This document shows positions 18,283-26,676 of a DNA stretch of 64,000 nt, piece by piece; the first letter of the stretch is position 1; each line of letters opens with the position of its first letter. The position numbers were made by a program, and so were the translations under genes. Source of the stretch: Candidatus Margulisiibacteriota bacterium (GTDB lineage: Bacteria > Margulisbacteria > WOR-1 > JAHJIW01); contig JAHJIW010000012.1 of the NCBI GenBank assembly GCA_018823125.1, forward strand, positions 57,231-121,230, given 5' to 3'. The notes under the pieces were generated by a model. That model had not been told where the DNA came from. It made no database searches and was given only the letters and a program-made list of their open reading frames with translations.

Positions 18283-18711
18283 ATGGCAGAGAAAAAGAAA
18301 GAACTCGAATTAAAAAGAGTAGTCATGGTTAAGGCAATTGTTACCGAAGCATTTAAGCAAAATTTGGTAAAAGAACTGGAAAGAGCAGTTAAAAACCTGG
18401 AAATGCAGGCTGAAAAGATCGAAGAGCAAAGCAAATCCTACTTCGAAACTTTAAAGCAAAAAGGAATGATGCAAAGAGCCAGTTCTTTTAAGCAGCAGTT
18501 AGAAGACGAAAGATCACGTCAGGTTGCCGCGAAAAGCGATTTGATGTTAAAGATCGAAGATGCGAATAAGCTGCAAATTGATACTGAGTTTGTGCAGGGT
18601 CCTTTAGAAGGTCCGGTTAATGTTGCGATTGGCGATAATCTTTACAAAAAAATCGGCGGCGCCGAAATTATTGTAAAAGACGGAGTTATCCAGGAAATTA
18701 GAGGCGTTTAA
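18283..18711 (+). CDS. ylqD: YlqD-family protein
   Basis: 142 residues. It has a beta start (KRVVMVKAIVTEAFK), a long helix of coiled-coil type about 25-90 and a beta end (VAIGDNLYKKIGGAEIIVKDGVI). The layout and position between khpA and trmD match YlqD of Firmicutes and related phyla. Biochemical role unknown. It starts 5 bp after khpA with an AGGAGG ribosome site overlapping the khpA end. Confidence 0.85.
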   Translation: MAEKKKELELKRVVMVKAIVTEAFKQNLVKELERAVKNLEMQAEKIEEQSKSYFETLKQKGMMQRASSFKQQLEDERSRQVAAKSDLMLKIEDANKLQIDTEFVQGPLEGPVNVAIGDNLYKKIGGAEIIVKDGVIQEIRGV

Positions 18712-18729
18712 CCTTTAATTTATATTTTT

Positions 18730-19452
18730 ATGCGGATTGATATATTAACCCTCTTTCCGGGTGCTTTCGAGTCAGTGTTGCAGTCGAGTTTACTGGGAAA
18801 GGCTCTGGAGAGAGGGTTATTAAATGTAAATATTTCCGATATCCGGAAATTTACTACTGACAAACATAAAACGGCCGACGACAGTCCTTACGGGGGCGGG
18901 GTGGGAATGGTACTCAAGGCCGAACCGGTCATGCAGGCTCTTGAAAATTTAAAAAATAAAAATTCTAAAGTGATCGTTTTGACTCCGCGGGGCAAAAAGC
19001 TCACCGGCAGGATGGCCCGCAAACTAGCTCAGGAAAAACACTTGATCTTGGTATGCGGTCATTACGAGGAAATTGATGATCGCTTTTACCAGGAATCAAA
19101 AGCCGAAGAAATTTCGATTGGCGATTATGTTTTAAGCGGCGGAGAAATTCCGGCGCTGGTTTTAATCGATACGGTAGCGCGTTTTATTAAAGGGGTAGTC
19201 GGAAAAGAAAAATCAGTCGAGGGTGATTCATTTGAAAATGCATTGCTGGATTTCCCGCACTATACCCGTCCAGCAGACTTTCGCGGGAGAGGGGTTCCCC
19301 CAACTTTAATGAATGGAAATCACTCTCAAATCGATAAATTTCGCCGCAAAGAATCTTTGCGTTTAACCTTTTTTAGGCGTCCGGATCTTTTGGGTGAGGC
19401 AAATTTAGGCAAAGACGATCGTGCACTTTTACAGGAAATTTTATTGGATTAA
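18730..19452 (+). CDS. trmD: tRNA (guanine-37-N1)-methyltransferase
   Basis: SAM-dependent m1G37 methylation of tRNA, which protects the reading frame. The start MRIDILTLFPGAFESVLQSS, SPYGGGVGMV, the trefoil-knot loop IGDYVLSGGEIPALVLIDTVAR and HYTRPADFRGRGVPPTL are all family signatures. 240 residues, normal. No strong ribosome site, so it may be translated by coupling within the operon. Confidence 0.97.
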   Translation: MRIDILTLFPGAFESVLQSSLLGKALERGLLNVNISDIRKFTTDKHKTADDSPYGGGVGMVLKAEPVMQALENLKNKNSKVIVLTPRGKKLTGRMARKLAQEKHLILVCGHYEEIDDRFYQESKAEEISIGDYVLSGGEIPALVLIDTVARFIKGVVGKEKSVEGDSFENALLDFPHYTRPADFRGRGVPPTLMNGNHSQIDKFRRKESLRLTFFRRPDLLGEANLGKDDRALLQEILLD

Positions 19453-19454
19453 CT

Positions 19455-20003
19455 ATGGAAGTATATTTAGCCCTGCTGCATCACCCGGTTTACAATAAAA
19501 ATAAAGATATAATTACTACTTGTATCACGGGCTTTGATTTACACGATATTGCACGCAGTGCGCTGACTTTTGGAGTAAAAAAGTATTTCGTAGTTAATCC
19601 GGTCGAATCCCAGCTGGAATTTGCCGGGCGCATTATCAAAACCTGGGCCGAAGAAGAAAGTTATGTACATAACTGGACCCGGGCCGAAGCCCTTTCCAGG
19701 GTAGTTTTAAAAAAGGATCTTGCAGAAGTAATCACCCAGATTAAAAATGAGTCGGGAAAAAGTCCGATCATCGTTGCTACTTCTGCCAGACCCAATCAAA
19801 GTATCAGTTTCACGGATTTAAAAGCCAAAGCTGAGGGCCCGGTCCTTTTACTTTTTGGAACGGGGTGGGGCATGACGCAGGAAGTATTGGACCAGAGTGA
19901 TTATATCCTTGAGCCAATTGTCGGTGCCGACCAGAACGGATATAATCACTTATCAGTTCGGTCCGCAGTTGCTATAATACTGAATCGGTTGTTAGGAAGA
20001 TAG
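19455..20003 (+). CDS. SpoU-fold RNA methyltransferase (PF09936-like)
   Basis: 182 residues. The start MEVYLALLHHPVYNKN, then TTCITGFDLHDIARSALTFG, resembles the Methyltrn_RNA_4 family found beside trmD in Thermotogae, Aquificae and Deltaproteobacteria. The knot region LLLFGTGWGMTQEVL and the end NGYNHLSVRSAVAIILNRL fit a SPOUT fold. The substrate is probably tRNA or rRNA; the position is unknown. It starts 2 bp after trmD. Confidence 0.88.
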   Translation: MEVYLALLHHPVYNKNKDIITTCITGFDLHDIARSALTFGVKKYFVVNPVESQLEFAGRIIKTWAEEESYVHNWTRAEALSRVVLKKDLAEVITQIKNESGKSPIIVATSARPNQSISFTDLKAKAEGPVLLLFGTGWGMTQEVLDQSDYILEPIVGADQNGYNHLSVRSAVAIILNRLLGR

Positions 20004-20031
20004 TTATAATATTAATTGAGGAGGATTTATT

Positions 20032-20397
20032 ATGGTTTCCCCAGTAATCAAAGAAATTGAAAATAAATATAAAAAGAAAGAAATCACCGCATTTGCGGTG
20101 GGAGATACGATCAGTGTCAGTGTAAAAATTATTGAAGGCACTAAAGAACGTATCCAAAACTTTGAGGGCATCGTGATTGCCCGCAAAGGTGGCGGCATTG
20201 GCGAAACCTTTAAGGTTAGAAAATTAGTACAGGGGATCGGGATAGAAAAAACTTTTCCGCTGCATTCGGATAAAATTTCCAAAATTAAGGTTATTAAAAC
20301 CGGAAAAATTAGAAGAGCTAAGCTTTATTATTTACGGGGACGCGTGGGCAGCCGCGCCACTAAAGTAGCGGAAAAAGCTACGGCTAAAGCCAAGTAA
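20032..20397 (+). CDS. rplS: Ribosomal protein bL19
   Basis: Large-subunit protein at the 30S-50S interface. The core contains FAVGDTISVSVKIIEGTKER, FEGIVIARKGGG, SDKISKIKVIKTGKIRRAKL and LYYLRGRVG. 121 residues, standard. Strong ribosome site (GAGGAGG) nine bases before the ATG. It is followed after one base by lepB. Confidence 0.97.
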   Translation: MVSPVIKEIENKYKKKEITAFAVGDTISVSVKIIEGTKERIQNFEGIVIARKGGGIGETFKVRKLVQGIGIEKTFPLHSDKISKIKVIKTGKIRRAKLYYLRGRVGSRATKVAEKATAKAK

Positions 20398-20398
20398 T

Positions 20399-20953
20399 AT
20401 GTACATTCCTTTTATATCGAGAGGAAAAGACAACAAAAAGCACTGGCTGCAGGATACCATCGAAACCATCGTTATTGCTCTGGTATTAGCCCTCCTGATT
20501 CGTACTTTCATCGTGGCGGTTTTTTGGATTCCTTCCGGTTCCATGATCCCTACGCTTGGCATTAAAGACCGCATTGTAGCTAACAAGTTTATTTTCCGCT
20601 TTCGTGAACCGCGCCGTCAAGAAATTGTAGTGTTTAAATCCCCGGATGCTTTTAAGAATACCGGCAAAAATGAATTTATTAAAAGATTAATCGGGCTCCC
20701 CGGTGATAAGCTTCAAATTATTGACGGAGTAGTTTTTATTAATGATAAGCCCCTCCAGGAATTTTACCCCCTTAACCGCGACCACGATGATTTTGGTCCA
20801 GTAACCGTTCCGGCCGATCATTATTTTATGATGGGTGACAACCGGTCCGAATCTGCGGATAGTCGTTACTGGGGATACCTGCCGCGTGAAAAAATGGTGG
20901 GACCGGCATTTCTTCGCATCTGGCCGCTAAATAAGTTTGGAGTTATCTGGTAG
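20399..20953 (+). CDS. lepB: Signal peptidase I
   Basis: Cleaves Sec signal peptides at the outer face of the inner membrane. One transmembrane helix (ETIVIALVLALLIRTFIVAV) is followed by the catalytic Ser in IPSGSMIPTL, the catalytic Lys in NEFIKRLIGLPGD, and the box GDNRSESADSRYWG. 184 residues, a compact form. Last gene of the rpsP operon, so secretion and translation genes share a transcript. Confidence 0.95.
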   Translation: MYIPFISRGKDNKKHWLQDTIETIVIALVLALLIRTFIVAVFWIPSGSMIPTLGIKDRIVANKFIFRFREPRRQEIVVFKSPDAFKNTGKNEFIKRLIGLPGDKLQIIDGVVFINDKPLQEFYPLNRDHDDFGPVTVPADHYFMMGDNRSESADSRYWGYLPREKMVGPAFLRIWPLNKFGVIW

Positions 20954-20956
20954 GAA

Positions 20957-22069
20957 TTAAATCTTTTGCCTTCGAGTTGCGCTTGCTCCTTTACCATTAT
21001 GAGAATCAGATGATCCATCCTCTGCTTCAGTAGCTTTAGTGCCCGGCGCTGGGCTGCTGGTTACGTTACTAGGTTGTTGAAGAAGTTGTTGAAGACGTTG
21101 TTTAAGACAATGAGCCTTAGTTTCAGCTATTGCTTTTTGTCTCTCCGGATCAAGCGCGGTTTCAAAGCGTTTGGCCCAGTTATTGAGGAAAGCAAGTTCA
21201 TCTTGACCAATTTCTTTTGTGGTGAGAGGGTTTCCTCTTTTCACGCCACCAAGCATAAGATAAGAACCTAAAATTAATGAGATTATGGATACAGTCATAA
21301 CGCCATATTCACCAAGTGATAACATATCACCGTATCCGCGAGTAATACCTACTGCTACTGTAGCAGTTATCATACTCGCAGCCAGTGTTTGCCCTATTGC
21401 CAAATAAACATTATCACCTCTAATAAGACGTAACCTTACATCTTCAAGTATTTCCGCGGCTATGTCTCTTTGAAGCCCTTCCGAAAAATCGTTAAAACTT
21501 TTAGTTGTGTGGAGATCGTGTCCATGGGCATAGGCCCAAAAGCTTTCATGAACCATATGTTGAGCTAAAGTGGTTTTTAAGGCATGAAAATAGCGGGCAA
21601 CAGTTTTATCGCTATCTGAGCCATCTCTTTCAACAGCTTCTAGATCTTGAGATAAAACTGGTAAGAGATCATCGCGTAGTAGACTTCTGCTGCCAGATCG
21701 AATTTCTTCAACTAATTGCCGAAATTCGTTACGTGGGCCACCTATTTCTTTTTCAAACATGGTTTCACTAAAATCAGCTGGGAGCAGAGCGTGGAAATTA
21801 TCTACTACAGAGGATTCAATTCTAGAGGGAGAACTTACTCTGTGACTAGCAGGATCAAGCAGGGTATTAAAATGACGAACAATAAGCGTACTTAACATTC
21901 TCTCGGCAATAACTTCTTTATGAGTGCGAACCATGGCGTCAACTTCAGCATTCATTAAGGCGGGATCTCTTCTTAGTGCATCGCGGTTAGGTTGAGAGGT
22001 AATGAGTGCCGGGCCTCTTCTTTGATTAACTCTAACTCTTTCAGTATTAACTCTAACTTTTGCTCCCAT
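20957..22069 (-). CDS. Unidentified protein with two transmembrane helices
   Basis: 370 residues, no recognised family. The amino 215 residues are helical and charged. About 220-265 holds two hydrophobic helices (GQTLAASMITATVAVG, VMTVSIISLILGSYLML). The end is Gln/Ser/Thr-rich and disordered. There is no signal peptide. The ATG has an AGGA-type ribosome site. The roughly 90-nt leader begins at a sigma-28-like promoter and contains inverted repeats. It converges on lepB. Confidence 0.7.
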   Translation of the reverse strand: MGAKVRVNTERVRVNQRRGPALITSQPNRDALRRDPALMNAEVDAMVRTHKEVIAERMLSTLIVRHFNTLLDPASHRVSSPSRIESSVVDNFHALLPADFSETMFEKEIGGPRNEFRQLVEEIRSGSRSLLRDDLLPVLSQDLEAVERDGSDSDKTVARYFHALKTTLAQHMVHESFWAYAHGHDLHTTKSFNDFSEGLQRDIAAEILEDVRLRLIRGDNVYLAIGQTLAASMITATVAVGITRGYGDMLSLGEYGVMTVSIISLILGSYLMLGGVKRGNPLTTKEIGQDELAFLNNWAKRFETALDPERQKAIAETKAHCLKQRLQQLLQQPSNVTSSPAPGTKATEAEDGSSDSHNGKGASATRRQKI

Positions 22070-22090
22070 TTTTTTCCTCCATGGTTTCTT

Positions 22091-22160
22091 TTGAACCTTT
22101 TTGAAAAAGAACTCTTTTAGATCGGCTCTCTTAATGGTTCAAGGTAGGGATTTAGTCCCT
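22091..22160 (-). promoter_or_regulatory. Structured 5' leader of the two-helix protein
   Basis: Two inverted repeats lie between the promoter and the gene: AGGGA/TCCCT with a 5-nt loop (22146-22160), right at the expected transcription start, and GGTTCAA/TTGAACC at 22136-22142 and 22091-22097. They could form a 5' stabilising hairpin and a larger stem before the ribosome site. Confidence 0.4.
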
Positions 22161-22166
22161 GTATAT

Positions 22167-22193
22167 ATATCGTCAATTTTGATCAAAAATTTC
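22167..22193 (-). promoter_or_regulatory. Sigma-28-like promoter, site B
   Basis: On the minus strand GAAA (22193-22190), 15 bp beginning TTTTTGATC, then GACGATAT (22174-22167). The stretch AAAATTGACGAT is identical to the site at 58117. Confidence 0.65.
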
Positions 22194-22218
22194 ATTTTCA
22201 GCTGCGAGAAATTTAGGC

Positions 22219-22224
22219 TATAAT
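22219..22224 (+). promoter_or_regulatory. rnhB -10 box, leaderless
   Basis: GGCTATAAT, then 7 nt to the rnhB ATG, with no ribosome site. It is divergent from the sigma-28-like site at 22167-22193. Confidence 0.6.
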
Positions 22225-22231
22225 TTCCTTA

Positions 22232-22846
22232 ATGATTCCTCCAACTTCCTCGATCGAGAAAAAAGTACGTGCCAAAGGATATTCCATGCTGGCTGGAGTG
22301 GATGAGGCCGGTAGAGGACCGCTGGCGGGGCCGGTGGTAGCGGCGGCGGTAATCTTACCTAAAGGAGCCAAACTAGCGGGGCTCGACGATTCCAAAAAGC
22401 TCTCTCCACAAAAAAGAATGGAAGTTTTCGAAAAAATCCGCGATGTTGCATTAGCCATTGGAGTTGGCATATCTGATATTGACTTGATTGCTAAGGTTAA
22501 TATTCTTTGGGCCAGTATGTATGCCATGCGAGAAGCCGTCCTTTCGCTTAGTCCTCAACCCGATTATTTATTGGTTGACGGTAACGTTAAAATTCAATGT
22601 GAGGTTCCACAAGTTACGGTAGTGCACGGAGATTCTAAATCAAGGAGTATCGCGGCGGCTTCGGTGGTGGCTAAAGTGATCAGGGATCACCTTATGCTTG
22701 AGTATCATAAAACTTATCCGGAATATGGATTTGATCGTCATAAGGGCTACGGCACTAAATATCATCAGGATGCCTTAAAGCGCTTGGGTCCGTCTCCGAT
22801 TCACCGCAAATCTTGGGTATCGGTGATGCAAGCCAAACTGTTTTAA
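22232..22846 (+). CDS. rnhB: Ribonuclease HII
   Basis: Removes RNA from RNA-DNA hybrids and single ribonucleotides from DNA. AGVDEAGRGPLAGPVVAAAV carries the first catalytic Asp-Glu pair. DYLLVDGNV and SIAAASVVAKVIRDHLM give the other acidic residues, and YGFDRHKGYGT is typical. 204 residues. It overlaps the end of the convergent DUF1015 gene by 4 bp. Confidence 0.96.
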   Translation: MIPPTSSIEKKVRAKGYSMLAGVDEAGRGPLAGPVVAAAVILPKGAKLAGLDDSKKLSPQKRMEVFEKIRDVALAIGVGISDIDLIAKVNILWASMYAMREAVLSLSPQPDYLLVDGNVKIQCEVPQVTVVHGDSKSRSIAAASVVAKVIRDHLMLEYHKTYPEYGFDRHKGYGTKYHQDALKRLGPSPIHRKSWVSVMQAKLF

Positions 22847-24201
22847 AGCTCGTCTTTTATCTTTTCCTTGAGGTCGATTTTGTTTAATACTAATCCCGAA
22901 AGCAGTTTTGGATAAAAATAAGTAGACTTTTGGGGCATTTTTTCGTATTTAGAAGCAATGTAAATAATATCCTTAACTGAAGTCGGGTTTAAGAAAAAGG
23001 CAACGCCGTATTTTCCCTGGTTTACCAGATCAACTGCCAGGTCTTCGCTTTTCACATACTTAATATTATTTTCTGCTTCGTGGCTGCCTTTTTTAATGCC
23101 CAGCAGCATGTCGATCACAAAGGTATGTAATACGTTTACGTCTAGTTTTTTCCAGGTTTTAGGTTTGTTGTCGGTAATGAATTCGTCAATTAGCTTTTCG
23201 TCCTTTAAAGTTAGCCGTAAATACTTATTGCCCCCCATGTATACTCCAAAAGAATGCTGATCGTCCTTATTTTTTTCCAATAATTTGAAGAGTTTAGCCC
23301 GCACTCTTTTTTCGTTGGACTTTTTAAAGGGCAGGACTTCAACTTTAAAATGATTGTGTAATGAACCTTCAAATTGAATGGGGTCAAAGTTGTCGAGATT
23401 GATTTTTACTACCCGATGGATGGGTAAAACCAAAAGTCCCTTGTCTTCGATCGGAGTAAAATACATCAGAATGTAATTATAAGGTTCTTCTTCGGAAAAA
23501 CGCTGGGTTTTTTCCTTAACTTCATCTTTAAATTTCAGCGCAGCTTCGTAACGGTGGTGTCCGTCGGCAATAAAAACCCATTTATCTTTCATGTCGCGCA
23601 TGATTTTTTTAAGAGCGGATTTTTTGTCGATCGCCCAGATTTTATGAATGACTTTATCTTTGTCTTTGGCCTGAATTAAGGGTTTGCGCTTGGTGAATTT
23701 TTTTAAATATTTGGTCATTTTTAACTTGGTATCCGAAAAAATTGAAAAAATACTTTCGAAATTGGCGTAGGTGTGATGCAAAAGTGATAAGCGATCGGTT
23801 TTGGCTTTAGGAAAAGTTTCTTCGTGCGGAAATACTTTGCCTTTGCCAAAATCTTCGAGCCTCAGCAGTGAAATCAGTCCGATCCGTTTGTGTTTTTTTC
23901 GGTTATGGATAAAGGTTTGCTCGTAAACATAGAGACAGGGTTTTTCGCTGCGGGTCATGATTTTGTGGAGTAGAAAGCCTTCAAAGTATTTAGCGGCCCG
24001 GATATATTTGTTGTTGTAATTGGTGTCTTCGGCGAATTCTTTGCCCAGAATTAAACGGATCACATTGTAATCATGCAGGTTATATAACTGGTCTTGTTCT
24101 TCGGGAGAAATAACGTCGTAGGGTGGAGCCATGACCTTACTGAGGTTTTTAATCATATCCGGGTTATAAGTGATGCCGTTAAAGGGAAAAATTCTTACCA
24201 T
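22843..24201 (-). CDS. DUF1015 family protein
   Basis: 452 residues. VMAPPYDVISPEEQDQLYNL near the start and WVFIADGHHRYEAALKF in the middle are the family hallmarks. Some DUF1015 relatives have been linked to free-serine kinase activity; I cannot say whether this one acts so. Soluble, no signal peptide. Clear ribosome site (AAAAGGAGT). It stands alone between rnhB and the plus-strand small genes. Confidence 0.85.
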   Translation of the reverse strand: MVRIFPFNGITYNPDMIKNLSKVMAPPYDVISPEEQDQLYNLHDYNVIRLILGKEFAEDTNYNNKYIRAAKYFEGFLLHKIMTRSEKPCLYVYEQTFIHNRKKHKRIGLISLLRLEDFGKGKVFPHEETFPKAKTDRLSLLHHTYANFESIFSIFSDTKLKMTKYLKKFTKRKPLIQAKDKDKVIHKIWAIDKKSALKKIMRDMKDKWVFIADGHHRYEAALKFKDEVKEKTQRFSEEEPYNYILMYFTPIEDKGLLVLPIHRVVKINLDNFDPIQFEGSLHNHFKVEVLPFKKSNEKRVRAKLFKLLEKNKDDQHSFGVYMGGNKYLRLTLKDEKLIDEFITDNKPKTWKKLDVNVLHTFVIDMLLGIKKGSHEAENNIKYVKSEDLAVDLVNQGKYGVAFFLNPTSVKDIIYIASKYEKMPQKSTYFYPKLLSGLVLNKIDLKEKIKDEL

Positions 24202-24338
24202 TTTAAACTCCTTTTCGCGTTAATAGGCTTTGTATTATAACATGATTGTCAAAGTCTCTTCTATTAATAGCGGTGGCTTTATGTTAAAATTGCCTGGACT
24301 GTTGCGGAAAATTGATACATTGGGGGGGGGATTGGTTA

Positions 24339-24575
24339 ATGGAGCCCCAAAAGAAACTCGAAAAAGACATTGGTAAGTTTTTGGAAGTGTATAAAGTATT
24401 AAATACCGAGGCCCGGGCGGCTTTTGAGGCACAAATGGAATCAACCTTAAAAAATGTCGACGAAAAAACCCGCAAGTTATATATTGCACTATTAGATACG
24501 GCTAAGGACAATGGCGATTTAGAAGAAGCCATCGATAATCTAAACCGCACTGCCAACGGCCGGCCTTATAAATAA
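24339..24575 (+). CDS. Small helical protein of unknown function
   Basis: 78 residues from the ATG at 24339 (MEPQKKLEKDIGKFLEVYKV), all helical and charged, not recognised. A run of nine G at 24322-24330 stands where the ribosome site belongs. An earlier in-frame ATT/TTG reading is less likely. TGTTAAAAT at about 24280 may be its -10. It is followed after 11 bp by the tRNA-binding protein and likely forms an operon with it. Confidence 0.6.
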   Translation: MEPQKKLEKDIGKFLEVYKVLNTEARAAFEAQMESTLKNVDEKTRKLYIALLDTAKDNGDLEEAIDNLNRTANGRPYK

Positions 24576-24586
24576 AGGAGCTGCCG

Positions 24587-24916
24587 ATGGAAAACATTTC
24601 TTTTAACGATTTTAAAAAACTTGAACTGAAAGTAGGGGAGATTAAAACGGTTGAAGATATCGAAGGCGCTGATAAGATTTATCAGCTGATGGTCGATATC
24701 GGTGAAGAGCGTAAATTAGTGGCCGGGATTAAGCCCTGGTATTCAAAAGAAGAACTGGTGGGTAAAAAAGTAGCGGTGGTGGCCAATCTCGAACCCAAAA
24801 CTATTCGCGGAGTCGAAAGTCACGGGATGGTTTTAGCGGCTTCAACTGCGGATCGCAGCGCACTGACAGTTTTAACCTTAGATAAAGATCTTCCCAACGG
24901 CAGTAATATTTCTTAA
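24587..24916 (+). CDS. tRNA-binding OB-fold protein (MetRS beta-subunit-like)
   Basis: 109 residues of the tRNA_bind/EMAP-II-like OB fold: FKKLELKVGEIKTVEDIEGADKI near the start, and KKVAVVANLEPKTIRGVESH with GMVLAAS later. It matches the free-standing carboxyl-terminal domain of methionyl-tRNA synthetase or a CsaA-like chaperone. The two cannot be separated without seeing metG. Ribosome site AAGGAG. It converges on parB. Confidence 0.85.
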   Translation: MENISFNDFKKLELKVGEIKTVEDIEGADKIYQLMVDIGEERKLVAGIKPWYSKEELVGKKVAVVANLEPKTIRGVESHGMVLAASTADRSALTVLTLDKDLPNGSNIS

Positions 24917-24919
24917 ATT

Positions 24920-25777
24920 TTATTCTTTGCAGATTTCTTCTACGATTCTTTCTAGATCATCTTGCGAGTAGTAATTAACTTCGATCTTCCCTTTGTCTTT
25001 AGTGCCGTAGAGTCTGACCTTGGTGCCCAGTGAGGTGGTTAATTTTTCTTCGGTGTCTTTTAATTCGGTATTTTGAGTAAATTTTTTGCGCTTGGTTGCC
25101 TTTTTTTGCTTATTGCCGTTTCCTGAAATTAAAAATTCTACATCTCTGACCGAAAGCGATTTTTCAATAATTTTATTCCACAGCTGTACTTGTTTATGCG
25201 CTTGATCTAAGGCCAGTAAAGCCCGGGCATGGCCGGTAGAAATTTGTTCTTCTTTTAAGCTCTTTTTGATTTCGGTTGGCAGGGTCAACAAACGCAGCAT
25301 GTTAACAATGGTGGTTCGATTTTTACCAACTTTTTCAGAAATTTGGTTGTGGTCTAACTTAAATTCGGTGTACAGGCGCTGATAAGCTTCGGCTTCGTCC
25401 ATGGGATTTAAGTCTTCTCTTTGGACGTTTTCGATGATGGCGAGTTCCAGTGCCGCTTCGTCACTAAAATCTTTGATGATTGCCGGAACCGAAGCTAAAC
25501 CGGCTACTTTAACCGCGCGAAATCTTCTTTCTCCGGCTACTAATTCGTATTTTCCGTCGCGCATTCTGACTAAAATGGGCTGCGCTACTCCGGATTGACG
25601 AATGGAATTAGCCAGCTCATTAATACTCTCCTGATTAAAAGTGGTGCGGGGCTGACGGGGATTAGGGGCGATGCGGTTAATATCGATATTTACAATCGTT
25701 CGGCCTCCGGTAAAAACCGATCCTTTAGGGATGAGTGCTTCCAAACCTTTTCCCAGTGCTTTGCGCTGTGTTGACAT
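24920..25777 (-). CDS. parB: Chromosome-partitioning protein ParB
   Basis: DNA-binding, CTP-dependent clamp that loads at parS. The start RKALGKGLEALIPKG is typical. The ParB/Sulfiredoxin box contains LVAGERRFRA with the CTP-binding GERR. IENVQREDLNPMDEA and a helix-turn-helix (NQISEKVGKNRTTIVNMLRLL) follow, and the end is a dimerisation helix. 285 residues. Ribosome site AAAGGAGTG. I did not see a parS palindrome in the window. Confidence 0.96.
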   Translation of the reverse strand: MSTQRKALGKGLEALIPKGSVFTGGRTIVNIDINRIAPNPRQPRTTFNQESINELANSIRQSGVAQPILVRMRDGKYELVAGERRFRAVKVAGLASVPAIIKDFSDEAALELAIIENVQREDLNPMDEAEAYQRLYTEFKLDHNQISEKVGKNRTTIVNMLRLLTLPTEIKKSLKEEQISTGHARALLALDQAHKQVQLWNKIIEKSLSVRDVEFLISGNGNKQKKATKRKKFTQNTELKDTEEKLTTSLGTKVRLYGTKDKGKIEVNYYSQDDLERIVEEICKE

Positions 25778-25815
25778 TGATTACCACTCCTTTTATTAAA
25801 TTACACCAGGTATAT

Positions 25816-26604
25816 TTATGCTACTTGCGTTTCGGCCGCAGCAAATTCGCCATCTAACATTTCTTTGGTTAACTTTTCGTAAGCCTTGGCTCCGGTTGAT
25901 CCCGGATCATAAAAAAGAATCGGCTGGCCAAAGCTGGGGGCCTCAGCTAACCGGATATTTCTAGGGATAATGGTTTCAAAAACTTTACTGCCAAAAAACT
26001 TGCGGGCTTCTTCGGCCACTTGTTCGGCTAAAACGGTGCGGGCATTGTACATGGTAAGTATAATTCCTCTAATTTTTAATTCGGGATTCAGGCTGTGTTT
26101 AATTAAATTTAAAGTATTGTTTAACTGCCCGATTCCCTCTAAAGCATAATACTCGCACTGGATAGGGATGATCACTTCATCGGCCGCCACCAAAGCATTA
26201 ATGGTTAAAAGTGAAAGGGAAGGTGGGCAGTCGATAAAAATTAAGTCATATTTATCCTGAACCGAAGTAAGGGCCAGCTTAAGTCGCAATTCCCGGTCGG
26301 GTTCGGGTACTAATTCAATATCGGCTCCGGAAAGACGCGGGGTGGAAGGGACCACATCCAGACCGGAAATTTGTGAAGGGACGATGGTTTCATCTAAAGT
26401 AGCGTTACCGATAATGACGTCATATAAACATTTTTCCAGGTGGTCTCTGTCGATACCGACGCCCGAGGATGCATTACCCTGGGGATCGCTGTCGATTAAA
26501 AGAATTCTTTTGCCGAAAGCGGCTAGATAGGCGGCCAGATTAACTGCTGTGGTAGTTTTTCCGACGCCGCCTTTTTGATTGACCGTAGCAAAGACCGTTG
26601 CCAA
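25816..26604 (-). CDS. parA: Chromosome-partitioning ATPase ParA/Soj
   Basis: Deviant Walker A ATPase that moves ParB-bound origins. NQKGGVGKTTTAVNLAAYLA is the Walker A, DLIFIDCPPSLSLLTINAL the Walker B region. A GTG at 26613 gives a frame three residues longer, but the AGAGGTG ribosome site contains that GTG. The TTG at 26604 is 6 bp downstream of it and gives MATVFATVNQKGG, so I use that (262 residues). Adjacent to rsmG and parB as in many origins. Confidence 0.95.
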   Translation of the reverse strand: MATVFATVNQKGGVGKTTTAVNLAAYLAAFGKRILLIDSDPQGNASSGVGIDRDHLEKCLYDVIIGNATLDETIVPSQISGLDVVPSTPRLSGADIELVPEPDRELRLKLALTSVQDKYDLIFIDCPPSLSLLTINALVAADEVIIPIQCEYYALEGIGQLNNTLNLIKHSLNPELKIRGIILTMYNARTVLAEQVAEEARKFFGSKVFETIIPRNIRLAEAPSFGQPILFYDPGSTGAKAYEKLTKEMLDGEFAAAETQVA

Positions 26605-26629
26605 AGTGTTCACCTCTTGAGATAAGAAT

Positions 26630-26635
26630 ATTATA
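26630..26635 (-). promoter_or_regulatory. parA -10 box
   Basis: Minus-strand TATGATATAAT (extended -10, TATAAT at 26635-26630). It gives a short leader holding the AGAGGTG ribosome site, so parA-parB can be expressed apart from rsmG. Confidence 0.55.
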
Positions 26636-26676
26636 TCATATTTAAAAAAGTTTTAATAAGTGAAAAAACAGTGAGT

